Source of the DNA: an uncultured Lachnospiraceae bacterium
GTDB taxonomy: Bacteria > Bacillota > Clostridia > Lachnospirales > Lachnospiraceae
Length of the DNA stretch: 12,114 nucleotides
NCBI GenBank assembly: GCA_905209865.1
Contig: CAJLUP010000050.1
Span: 1 to 12,114 of the forward strand
Reading direction: 5' to 3'
Part shown: one piece after another, positions 1 through 5,749 of the stretch
How the letters are laid out: each line of letters starts with the position of its first letter
Position numbering within the stretch: position 1 is the first letter of the stretch
The notes under the pieces: generated by a model
Database searches by the model: none
What the model saw: only the letters and a program-made list of their open reading frames with translations
Told to the model about the DNA's origin: nothing
Translations under genes and position numbers: made by a program

Positions 1-647
1 AGGTAAAAGTGTCGAACAAACTTGACTTTTTGAAAGATATGTCAATTCTTATGAGTATCGTTATGATCGTAGTTTATATCTTTACAGCTTTGATGGCTGG
101 AACGGAAGTTGTTTCAGAATTAGCCGGTGGACAAAATGTGATCGTGTATGCAGTTATTCAGGCAATGACATTTGTAGCAGGAGTACTCGTACTGCTTCAA
201 GGTGTCAGAATGTTTCTTGGTGAGATTATTCCGGCGTTTAAAGGAATCAGCGAGAAACTCATTCCGGGTGCAAGACCTGCGTTGGATGTTCCGATCTTTT
301 ATGCAAGTGGTCCGGTTGCTACAACAGTTGGTTTTCTCTGTGCAATGGTCGGCGGAATTCTTGCAACTTTGATTTCGACTCAGTTGGAAGTTGTTGTATT
401 ACCGGGAGTGATAGGCTTATTTTTCATGGGCGGAGCTGCCGGAGTGTTTGGCGATAAATTAGGTGGCAAAAGAGGATGCGTTGTCGCTTCATTTCTTTTA
501 GGATTTTTATTTACGCTGATCGTGGCGCTGGCGTATCCGTTAATTGATGTGACAGGATATGGAGTGGAAGGTCTGTGGTTTGCATCGACAGACGCAATTC
601 TTGTGGCTGTATTCATGCGCTTGATAGGAATGATTGCAGGAGTTTAA
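1..647 (+). CDS. PTS ascorbate-type (UlaA/SgaT family) EIIC permease, C-terminal part
   Basis: This is the C-terminal half of a membrane EIIC component of a sugar PTS, which moves its substrate across the membrane while the EIIA/EIIB partners phosphorylate it. The reading frame is open to the left window edge, so the GTG at 9 is probably an internal valine. Family members are about 450 residues and only about 214 are seen. Visible landmarks typical of UlaA/SgaT are the 'GVRMFLGEIIPAFKGISEKL' segment followed by 'PGARPALDVPIFY', and the late 'LPGVIGLFFMGGAAGVFG' loop, with several hydrophobic helices between. UlaA itself imports L-ascorbate, but the family also serves other sugar acids and lactones, so the substrate is open. 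A phosphotriesterase-family gene starts 27 nt after the TAA stop, which implies one operon. The EIIA and EIIB genes are presumably upstream of the window. Confidence 0.88.
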   Translation, partial: VKVSNKLDFLKDMSILMSIVMIVVYIFTALMAGTEVVSELAGGQNVIVYAVIQAMTFVAGVLVLLQGVRMFLGEIIPAFKGISEKLIPGARPALDVPIFYASGPVATTVGFLCAMVGGILATLISTQLEVVVLPGVIGLFFMGGAAGVFGDKLGGKRGCVVASFLLGFLFTLIVALAYPLIDVTGYGVEGLWFASTDAILVAVFMRLIGMIAGV

Positions 648-673
648 AAGGAAAGTGGAAAAAGGAAGGCGGT

Positions 674-1588
674 ATGAGAATGAAATTTGCGAGAACAGTT
701 TGCGGAGACATTAAGGCGGATGAAATGGGATTTACATACCCGCATGAACATTTGTATGCAGTTCCGCCAATATGTCAGAAAGACAGGGATTTGGAAGTCA
801 GTGATTATGAAGGAAGCGTAGAGGAATTGAAGCTGTTTAAATCGGTAGGCGGACAGACATTGGTAGAGGCATCTACTTTAGATTATGGCCGTAATCTGCC
901 TCTTTTGAAAAAAATGTCTGAAGAGACAGGCGTTCATGTTATTGCTACAACCGGATTTAACAAACATATTTACTATCCGCAGTGGGTAGAAGAAAAAAGC
1001 ACAGAAGAGATTTCCAATATTCTTGCAGATGATATCCTAAAAGGAAGAGACGGGATCAGAGCAGGGTTCATAAAAATTGGTACATATTATAATATGATCC
1101 ATCCGCTCGAAGAAAAAACGGCAGTTGCAGCGGCACAGGCACAGAAAAAGTGTGGAGCGCCAATTTGGGGGCATACCGAAGCCGGAACGATGGGAATGGA
1201 ACTGTTAGACATTCTTGCCCGTGAAAAAGTAGATTTTTCTACCGTTGTTTTAGGACATTTAGATCGGAATCCGGATGAATATTACTTGCTGAAACTTGCA
1301 GATCGGGGAATTTATATTCAATTTGACGGACCGGGAAAGGTAAAATATTATCCGGACAGTGTTAGAATTGCATTAATTAAGTCATTGATATCCCACGGAT
1401 ATACCGATCAGCTTCTTATTTCGGGTGATATGGGAAGAGCATCTTATTTGGAAGGATATGGAGGCGGTCCGGGATTTCGATATATTAAAACAAAATTCAT
1501 TCCAAGACTTCTCGATGAAGGAGTAAGTGAGGATGTCATTAATAAAATTTTTGTAGAAAATCCGAAACGATGGCTGGCAGTTTATTAG
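674..1588 (+). CDS. Phosphotriesterase-family metallohydrolase, probable sugar-lactone-phosphate lactonase
   Basis: This 304-residue cytoplasmic TIM-barrel protein has the complete binuclear metal centre of the phosphotriesterase family. The ligands are the HEH pair (H24, H26), the bridging lysine in 'GFIKIGTY' (K134), H167 in 'WGHTEAGT', H195 in 'LGHLDRN' and D252 in 'ISGDMGRA'. Characterised relatives encoded beside PTS genes (for example Listeria Lmo2620) hydrolyse phosphorylated pentonolactones rather than organophosphates. With a UlaA-like permease directly upstream, a lactone-phosphate substrate is the best inference. The chosen start at 674 follows AAGGAAGG at 662-669. The ATG at 680 has better spacing and is a real alternative, while the longer open frame from 575 overlaps the permease and lacks family similarity. 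It is followed without a gap by the aldolase gene. Confidence 0.87.
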   Translation: MRMKFARTVCGDIKADEMGFTYPHEHLYAVPPICQKDRDLEVSDYEGSVEELKLFKSVGGQTLVEASTLDYGRNLPLLKKMSEETGVHVIATTGFNKHIYYPQWVEEKSTEEISNILADDILKGRDGIRAGFIKIGTYYNMIHPLEEKTAVAAAQAQKKCGAPIWGHTEAGTMGMELLDILAREKVDFSTVVLGHLDRNPDEYYLLKLADRGIYIQFDGPGKVKYYPDSVRIALIKSLISHGYTDQLLISGDMGRASYLEGYGGGPGFRYIKTKFIPRLLDEGVSEDVINKIFVENPKRWLAVY

Positions 1589-1599
1589 GGAGTGAAATG

Positions 1600-2214
1600 A
1601 TGTTAGAAAATGCAAAACTTGTGTCGATCATTCGTGAGGTGGCAGAAAAAGAAATTATTCCTATTATGGAAGGACTTGTGGAAGAAGGGATCCGATGGTT
1701 TGAAATTTCTCTAAGTGACGGAGAAAACGGGATGCAATGCATTAGAACTAGCAGAAAGCATTTCAAAGGTCGAGATGTTTATATTGGCGCAGGGACAGTG
1801 ACAAAAAAAGAAGAGATTGATGTCCTTTCAGATATGGGTGTGCCGTATATTTTGACTCCTGGATTTGATGAGCAGATTGTCCGGTATGCGTTGAAACGGA
1901 AGATAGAAGTTCTTCCCGGCGTGTTGACGCCCTCTGAAGTTCAGGCAGCGGCAAATTGTGGAATTCATCTTGTGAAATTATTTCCTGCGGATGCATTTTC
2001 CAATCATTATATTAAGTCATTAAAAGGTCCCTTCCCAAGGATGGACTATGTTGCAGTTGGCGGGGTAACGCCGGAAAACGCGACGACCTTTTATAGATTA
2101 GGATATAAAGGTGTGGCGGCTGGAAGCAATCTTGTCCCGAAACATGCGCAGAGTACCGATCTAAAAACAATTAGACAAACAGCGCGAAAGTATGTGGAGG
2201 CGGCAAAAATATGA
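1600..2214 (+). CDS. KDPG/KHG-type aldolase (Eda/DgoA-like)
   Basis: This is a class I (Schiff-base) aldolase of the 2-keto-3-deoxy-(6-phospho)gluconate / 4-hydroxy-2-oxoglutarate family. It cleaves a 2-keto-3-deoxy sugar acid (phosphate) to pyruvate and an aldehyde. At 204 residues it has the usual family length. The Schiff-base lysine is K126 in 'HLVKLFPAD', the general-acid glutamate is E35 in 'WFEISL', and the phosphate-binding turns 'IGAGTVT' (62-68) and 'VAVGGVTPEN' are present. R12 in 'SIIRE' resembles the DgoA-like 'IIR' motif. The start at ATG 1600 lies 7 nt after GGGAG (1588-1592). The adjacent ATG at 1597 is also possible, and the open frame from 1570 would overlap the previous gene. 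The stop TGA overlaps the next ATG (ATGA at 2211-2214), indicating translational coupling. No dehydratase that would make its substrate is seen in the window. Its exact substrate stereochemistry cannot be told. Confidence 0.86.
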   Translation: MLENAKLVSIIREVAEKEIIPIMEGLVEEGIRWFEISLSDGENGMQCIRTSRKHFKGRDVYIGAGTVTKKEEIDVLSDMGVPYILTPGFDEQIVRYALKRKIEVLPGVLTPSEVQAAANCGIHLVKLFPADAFSNHYIKSLKGPFPRMDYVAVGGVTPENATTFYRLGYKGVAAGSNLVPKHAQSTDLKTIRQTARKYVEAAKI

Positions 2215-2942
2215 GTAATCAGGTGAAAGATATGACATGGCAGGAAGTGCAGGAAAAGTTACATGCATTTCCGGTAGTAATCGTTCCTATTGGATCAACG
2301 GAACAGCATGGATATCATCTTCCCCTTGGAACCGATGTTTATTTGGCAGAAGCACTGGCTGAAAGGGCAGCAGAAAAAACAGGGGCTCTTGTGTATCCAA
2401 GTATTCATTTCGGGTATTCGTGGAGTTGGCGTGACAGGATCGGAACCGTGGCGGTCAGGCAGAATATTCTTCAGGAAACATTGAAGGATGTTGTTCGCTC
2501 TGTAGAAAGATATGGAGTAAAACTTCTCGTTTTTTTGAATGGACATGAGGCGAACGGGTCAACGATGAAATACGCGATACGGGAAATACAAGATGAAACA
2601 GATGTGAAAGTACTGGGGATGTTTTATCCGGGAATGAAAGAAATTTATAATGAATATATGGAGACTCCGACATGGGGAGGTATGTTTCATGCATGTGAAT
2701 TTGAGACATCACTTATGCTGGCGGTAAAGCCGGAGATCGTTCATATGGAGCGGGCGGTGGAAGAATATCCCGCCAGACCGATTGTGTATGGGATGGATAA
2801 CACCTCAATCGGGGATCTGAGTGTCTCGGGAACGTATGGAAATCCGATTCCTGCAACGGCAGAAAAAGGAGCGGCAATGCTGGAACAGTTTGCAGAAAAT
2901 ATATCGGCGATTATAGCGGAGTGTATGAAGGAGCTTGGTTGA
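2211..2942 (+). CDS. Creatininase-family amidohydrolase
   Basis: This 243-residue cytoplasmic protein belongs to the creatininase (creatinine amidohydrolase) superfamily, whose members open cyclic amides or related bonds with a binuclear metal site. Known members include creatininase, the mycofactocin maturase MftE and the flavin-pathway deformylase ArfB. The metal-binding pattern is complete: E31 and H33 in 'GSTEQHG', D42 in 'LPLGTD', H112 in 'LNGHEANG', and E163 in 'HACEFETS' (160-167). In place of the commoner NGHGGN motif it has NGHEAN. It overlaps the aldolase by 4 nt, with GGAGG at 2196-2200 as its ribosome binding site, and closes the operon. Its role beside a PTS permease, a lactonase-like enzyme and an aldolase is not obvious. 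It could deamidate or open a lactam or keto-cyclitol intermediate, but this is a guess. Confidence 0.85.
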   Translation: MSNQVKDMTWQEVQEKLHAFPVVIVPIGSTEQHGYHLPLGTDVYLAEALAERAAEKTGALVYPSIHFGYSWSWRDRIGTVAVRQNILQETLKDVVRSVERYGVKLLVFLNGHEANGSTMKYAIREIQDETDVKVLGMFYPGMKEIYNEYMETPTWGGMFHACEFETSLMLAVKPEIVHMERAVEEYPARPIVYGMDNTSIGDLSVSGTYGNPIPATAEKGAAMLEQFAENISAIIAECMKELG

Positions 2943-2989
2943 AAAATACAAAAAGATCATAAAAAGAAATAAATAATAGAAAGAAGTGT

Positions 2990-3061
2990 AAAAAACATCG
3001 GAAACGGAACCGATCCTTAAAAGTTTACTTATGGGAGACGTTTTGATTTCCGGTGTTTTTT
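2990..3061 (+). terminator. Possible intrinsic terminator of the catabolic operon
   Basis: The arms AAAAAACATCGGAAA (2990-3004) and TTTCCGGTGTTTTTT (3047-3061) can form about 15 base pairs with one G-T wobble, and the right arm ends in a T-run. The 42-nt loop is long for a terminator, though it may fold further (AAGT/ACTT at 3021-3030). The A-rich left arm could also serve transcription on the other strand. Its position 48 nt after the last catabolic gene and before the argC promoter supports a terminator role. Confidence 0.5.
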
Positions 3062-3093
3062 GTAAATGAATAGGAGTAAAATGTAGACGAATA

Positions 3094-3104
3094 TGTGATA
3101 TAAT
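3094..3104 (+). promoter_or_regulatory. Extended -10 promoter for argC operon
   Basis: A perfect TATAAT at 3099-3104 is preceded by TG one base away (3096-3097), giving the extended -10 form TGnTATAAT. No good -35 hexamer is seen 17 bp upstream, which an extended -10 can tolerate. Transcription would start near 3111, at the edge of the ArgR-like boxes, leaving a leader of about 130 nt before argC. Confidence 0.65.
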
Positions 3105-3115
3105 AGAAAAAAACT

Positions 3116-3179
3116 TGCATATTATGCAGAAACGATGTATTATTATGCAAAACGGTGCATATTCATACCATAATGCATG
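3116..3179 (+). promoter_or_regulatory. Tandem ArgR-like operator boxes
   Basis: Three copies of a TGYAT-AT-rich element start at exactly 20-bp steps: TGCATATTATGCA at 3116, TGTATTATTATGCA at 3136, and TGCATATTCATA at 3156. A further inverted ATGCATG half lies at 3173-3179. The first two are near-palindromes of the ARG-box type (T-G-x-A-T ... A-T-x-C-A). They lie at and just downstream of the predicted start site of the argC operon, as expected for repression by the hexameric arginine repressor ArgR, which binds paired boxes about two helical turns apart. Assignment to ArgR rests on this pattern and the adjacent argC. Confidence 0.65.
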
Positions 3180-3241
3180 GAGAAACCGTGCGGACAGGAT
3201 ATGAACCTGAAAAACAAACAGCAGAGAGGATTGGATAGATT

Positions 3242-4273
3242 ATGATAAAAGTTGGAATTATCGGCGCAACAGGATATGCGGGCGGTGAACTTGTAAGAAT
3301 ATTGACTGGGCATAAAGATGCAGAAATCAAATGGTATGGCTCAAGAAGCTACATAGATAAAAAATACGCGGACGTATATCAAAATATGTTTCAGATCGTA
3401 GATGCGGTCTGTATGGATGATAATATGGAAGAGCTGGCATCCCGGGTAGACGTTATTTTTACGGCTACTCCGCAGGGATTATGCGCGTCTCTTGTAAATG
3501 AAGATATTTTGTCAAAGACGAAGATTATAGATTTGAGCGCGGATTTCCGCTTGAAAGATGCAGAAGTTTATGAGGAGTGGTACAAGCTGGAACACAAATC
3601 GCCTCAGTTTATTGAGGAGGCGGTATACGGATTGTGTGAAGTTAATCGGGAAGACGTAAAGAATGCCCGCCTCGTGGCAAATCCGGGATGCTATACGACA
3701 TGTTCTATATTGACGGCATATCCGCTGGCAAAAGAAGGACTGATCGATATGGACACTTTGATCATTGATGCGAAGTCAGGAACGTCAGGGGCAGGCAGAG
3801 GTGCAAAACTTCCGAATCTTTATTGCGAAGTAAACGAAAATATCAAAGCTTACGGAGTGGCGACACATAGACATACGCCGGAGATTGAAGAGCAGCTTGG
3901 ATATGCATCAGGGAAAAAAGTAGTTCTTAATTTTACTCCTCATCTTGTTCCGATGAACAGAGGAATCTTGGCTACAGAGTATGCAAAACTTACGAAAGAA
4001 GTAAGCTATGAAGAAGTAAAGGCTGTGTATGATAAATATTACGGCAGTGAAAAGTTTGTGCGTGTACTTGAAAAAGAGGTGTGTCCGGAGACAAAATGGG
4101 TAGAAGGAAGCAACTATGTCGATATCGGATTTAAGATCGATCCGCGGACAAATCGAATTATTATGATGGGAGCAATCGACAATCTTGTCAAAGGAGCGGC
4201 AGTGCAAAATATGAACTTGATGTTCGGACTTCCGGAAAGTGAAGGCTTGGAACTTGTGCCGATGTTCCCGTAA
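3242..4273 (+). CDS. argC: N-acetyl-gamma-glutamyl-phosphate reductase
   Basis: ArgC catalyses the NADPH-dependent reduction of N-acetyl-glutamyl-5-phosphate to N-acetyl-glutamate 5-semialdehyde, the third step from glutamate to ornithine and arginine, in the cytoplasm. The 343-residue protein has the usual family length. It has the N-terminal Rossmann motif 'GIIGATGYAGGE' (5-16), the catalytic cysteine C150 in 'ANPGCYTT', the 'SGTSGAGRGAKL' loop, and the catalytic histidine H211 in 'THRHTPEI'. The start ATG at 3242 lies about 11 nt after AGAGGA (3225-3230). An extended -10 promoter and an array of ArgR-like boxes lie directly upstream. Unlike the usual argCJBD layout, the next gene is a GNAT acetyltransferase and transcription then terminates, so argJ, argB and argD must be elsewhere. 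Confidence 0.95.
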   Translation: MIKVGIIGATGYAGGELVRILTGHKDAEIKWYGSRSYIDKKYADVYQNMFQIVDAVCMDDNMEELASRVDVIFTATPQGLCASLVNEDILSKTKIIDLSADFRLKDAEVYEEWYKLEHKSPQFIEEAVYGLCEVNREDVKNARLVANPGCYTTCSILTAYPLAKEGLIDMDTLIIDAKSGTSGAGRGAKLPNLYCEVNENIKAYGVATHRHTPEIEEQLGYASGKKVVLNFTPHLVPMNRGILATEYAKLTKEVSYEEVKAVYDKYYGSEKFVRVLEKEVCPETKWVEGSNYVDIGFKIDPRTNRIIMMGAIDNLVKGAAVQNMNLMFGLPESEGLELVPMFP

Positions 4274-4350
4274 TGTGTTTTGGAACGGTATGTTTACGGT
4301 ATGCAAAAAAGCGATCAGAAGAAAATCAAACAGAAAAAAGGGAGATCATT

Positions 4351-4797
4351 ATGATACGAGTCATGACGATAGAAGATTATGACGGAGTGTATGCTCTGTG
4401 GAAAAAAATAAAAGGGTTCGGCATTCGCAGCATCGATGATTCAAGGGAAGGGGTAGATCGTTTCTTGAAACGAAATCCAACAACAAGCGTTGTGGCTGAA
4501 AAGGACGGACGTATTGTCGGAAGTATTCTATGCGGGCATGATGGAAGAAGAGGATGCCTGTACCATGTGTGTGTGGATGAGCAATACAGGCGTCATGGAA
4601 TAGGAAAAGAAATGGTTGTCTTTGCCATGAAAGCGCTGAAAGAAGAACAGATTAATAAAGTATCTTTGATTGCATTTACAGAAAATGATATAGGAAATGC
4701 TTTTTGGAATACGATTGGCTGGACAGAACGTTTGGATCTGAATTACTATGATTTTACGTTAAATGAGGAAAATATAACAGCGTTCAACGAACAATAA
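4351..4797 (+). CDS. GNAT-family N-acetyltransferase (YpeA-like)
   Basis: This 148-residue acetyl-CoA-dependent acyltransferase has a single GNAT domain spanning the whole protein. The acetyl-CoA pyrophosphate-binding motif is in 'VDEQYRRHGIGKEM' (75-88, with R80-R81-H-G-I-G85). It follows the beta4 strand 'GCLYHVCV', and the late 'NDIGNAFWNTIGW' helix is typical. Overall it most resembles the YpeA/RimI-like branch. It starts 77 nt after argC, with AAGGGAG 6-7 nt before the ATG, and sits in front of a strong terminator, so it is probably co-transcribed with argC under arginine control. Short GNAT proteins can act as N-acetylglutamate synthases (Mycobacterium Rv2747 is one), so a role in the first step of arginine synthesis is plausible but unproven. 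Modification of ribosomal or other proteins is an alternative. Confidence 0.82.
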   Translation: MIRVMTIEDYDGVYALWKKIKGFGIRSIDDSREGVDRFLKRNPTTSVVAEKDGRIVGSILCGHDGRRGCLYHVCVDEQYRRHGIGKEMVVFAMKALKEEQINKVSLIAFTENDIGNAFWNTIGWTERLDLNYYDFTLNEENITAFNEQ

Positions 4798-4821
4798 GAG
4801 AAGAATGCAATCCGATATATG

Positions 4822-4855
4822 AGCAGAACTGTAACAGGGTACAGTTCTGCTTTTA
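4822..4855 (+). terminator. Intrinsic terminator after argC-GNAT operon
   Basis: A perfect 11-bp stem (AGCAGAACTGT at 4822-4832 with ACAGTTCTGCT at 4841-4851) closes an 8-nt loop and runs into TTTT at 4851-4854. It lies 24 nt after the GNAT stop codon. On the opposite strand the hairpin also lies downstream of the converging regulator gene, but no T-run follows it there. Confidence 0.88.
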
Positions 4856-4894
4856 ATATAGAGAGAAGAAGTGATAAAAAATGTTTTGAAAAAT

Positions 4895-5392
4895 TTATTT
4901 TTGGATATCGATTCCCTCAAAAAACATTTCGTAAGGAATATCGTATATCATTTTTAGGCAAACAAGATCGGTTGTTCGAAGGTTACGCTTTCCCCGTTCA
5001 ATATTTGCGTATGCGGTTCGATGGATAAACGCTCCCATCGTGCTCATTGTATCAGTTAGTTGCTGCTGTGTATAGCCATGAGATGTTCTTAACAGAGCAA
5101 GATTATTGGTAAATACAGGATGTCTAAGCAGCATAGTTATCGAAGTTCTTGGGAGTGAAATGGGCGTTAGATCAACAAAGAAATCAGAATAAGGAATATT
5201 GTAGATGTTTTTTAAGACGACCAAGTCAAAAACTTTGATATTGCCGGAGGAGGATTCGATAAATTTGTAACCTTCTCGTGAGATAGTACTTCCTCGGATT
5301 TGCATTTGTGCGACCAGTTTTTCTTGCGAAAAATGATGTTTGTGCCGTAAATCTTTCAGTGTGGAAGCAAAAATTTGTTTCGGGTTTTTCAT
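4895..5392 (-). CDS. Tandem-domain XRE-like helix-turn-helix regulator
   Basis: This 165-residue cytoplasmic DNA-binding protein is made of two homologous XRE/Cro-like domains, residues 7-72 and 93-158. They align without gaps at an offset of 86. Shared positions follow the pattern LxxLRxxH....Q..L...M...G..I.R..Y..IE....N....DLV.LK.IY.IPY..FF, so the protein arose by internal duplication. The linker (73-92) has no recognisable feature. The start is supported by AAAGGAG 7 nt before the ATG on the minus strand. The gene is divergent from the pilus operon and separated from it by 349 nt holding candidate promoters in both directions. It is therefore the obvious candidate regulator of the pilus, of itself, or of both. 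No ligand or partner domain is present. The two fused domains could act like a covalent dimer on direct or inverted half-sites; this is inference. Confidence 0.83.
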   Translation of the reverse strand: MKNPKQIFASTLKDLRHKHHFSQEKLVAQMQIRGSTISREGYKFIESSSGNIKVFDLVVLKNIYNIPYSDFFVDLTPISLPRTSITMLLRHPVFTNNLALLRTSHGYTQQQLTDTMSTMGAFIHRTAYANIERGKRNLRTTDLVCLKMIYDIPYEMFFEGIDIQK

Positions 5393-5404
5393 ATGATGTC
5401 TCCT

Positions 5405-5485
5405 TTAAGTGTCGATATATTAAGTGTTTCCCATAAATCTTGGCAATATTTTGACAACATATAGTTACATTTTTACTTGAAGTGT
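5405..5485 (+). promoter_or_regulatory. TTAAGTGT direct repeats, candidate operators
   Basis: TTAAGTGT occurs at 5405-5412 and 5420-5427 (15-bp period), and the related TTGAAGTGT at 5477-5485. The first lies between the regulator's start codon and its -10, touching the Shine-Dalgarno region. The second overlaps its -10. The third overlaps the candidate -35 of the pilus promoter. Their placement fits operators for the adjacent tandem-HTH protein, but the repeats are short and could be chance in AT-rich DNA. Confidence 0.3.
5417..5446 (-). promoter_or_regulatory. Candidate promoter of the HTH regulator
   Basis: Read on the minus strand, TTGCCA (5446-5441) and TAATAT (5422-5417) are separated by 18 bp. 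This gives a short leader of about 20 nt before the ATG at 5392. One of the TTAAGTGT direct repeats overlaps the -10 element. Confidence 0.45.
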
Positions 5486-5506
5486 ATAGGTTTAATGTGG
5501 TAATAT
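5477..5506 (+). promoter_or_regulatory. Candidate promoter of the pilus operon
   Basis: TTGAAG (5477-5482) and TAATAT (5501-5506) are separated by 18 bp. Transcription from about 5513 would produce a leader of roughly 230 nt holding the hairpins at 5570-5614. A consensus TTGACA also occurs at 5451-5456, but it has no good -10 at 16-18 bp. Confidence 0.4.
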
Positions 5507-5569
5507 TGGTAATGCCTAGTTACTATATGCGGATTAACCGATAAAACATTCCGAAAAGTAACTCTTTGG

Positions 5570-5614
5570 AGGGGGCAAAACTAATTTGCCCTCTATTTTC
5601 GAAATAGAGGGCAA
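5570..5614 (+). promoter_or_regulatory. Leader region with two mutually exclusive hairpins
   Basis: The strong hairpin has perfect 13-bp arms, TTGCCCTCTATTT (5586-5598) and AAATAGAGGGCAA (5602-5614), with a 3-nt loop. The left arm can alternatively pair with the preceding AGGGGGCAAA (5570-5579), forming about 10 bp (one G-U) with 5585-5594. The strong hairpin is followed by an A-run and GGGG rather than by a T-run, so it is not a standard intrinsic terminator on this strand. It may act as an RNA switch, an mRNA stabiliser or a protein-binding palindrome in the pilus operon leader. Confidence 0.5.
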
Positions 5615-5701
5615 TAAAAAAAGGGGCGGTGTGGACAGAAATAATTCTCACTGATATCTTCTGCTTTTCACAGCAGTGTAGTAGAAAGGAGTTGGGACGC
5701 C

Positions 5702-5749
5702 ATGAGCAGAACAATAAAGAAGATGAGGAGAGGAGTAGAGAATGAATAA
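5702..5749 (+). CDS. Possible 15-codon leader peptide ahead of the pilus adhesin
   Basis: This short reading frame encodes MSRTIKKMRRGVENE. It has an AAAGGAG site at 5685-5691, 10 nt before its ATG. Its TAA stop overlaps the start codon of the large adhesin gene (5742), so ribosomes ending here could re-initiate on the adhesin. No similarity to any known leader is recognised. The adhesin has its own GGAGAGGAG site, which lies inside this frame, so the small frame may be fortuitous. Confidence 0.25.
   Translation: MSRTIKKMRRGVENE

Noticed and set aside
575..673. N-terminal extension of the phosphotriesterase-family gene
   Set aside because: It overlaps the permease end in another frame, has no family similarity, and lies before the AAGGAAGG site, so the start was set at 674.
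3031..3069. 12-codon frame inside the terminator-like region before argC
   Set aside because: It has no ribosome binding site and coincides with the inverted repeat, so it is not supported as a leader peptide.
2990..3240. T-box or arginine riboswitch upstream of argC
   Set aside because: No T-box antiterminator sequence or specifier-stem pattern is seen, and the ArgR-like boxes explain the control better.
3908..4306. Minus-strand 132-codon frame antisense to argC
   Set aside because: It lies almost wholly within argC, lacks a ribosome binding site, and its product looks like an antisense shadow.
4819..5028. Small + strand reading frame of 69 codons
   Set aside because: Its start lies at the argC-GNAT terminator and it runs antisense through the regulator gene with no ribosome binding site; it is a shadow frame.
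5586..5614. Perfect inverted repeat considered as an intrinsic terminator or an insertion-element end
   Set aside because: No T-run follows on either strand, and no second copy, target-site duplication or transposase is visible. It was kept as a leader RNA element.
5523..5714. Minus-strand reading frame of 63 codons in the divergent region
   Set aside because: It runs antisense through the hairpins and leader of the pilus operon and lacks recognisable protein features.
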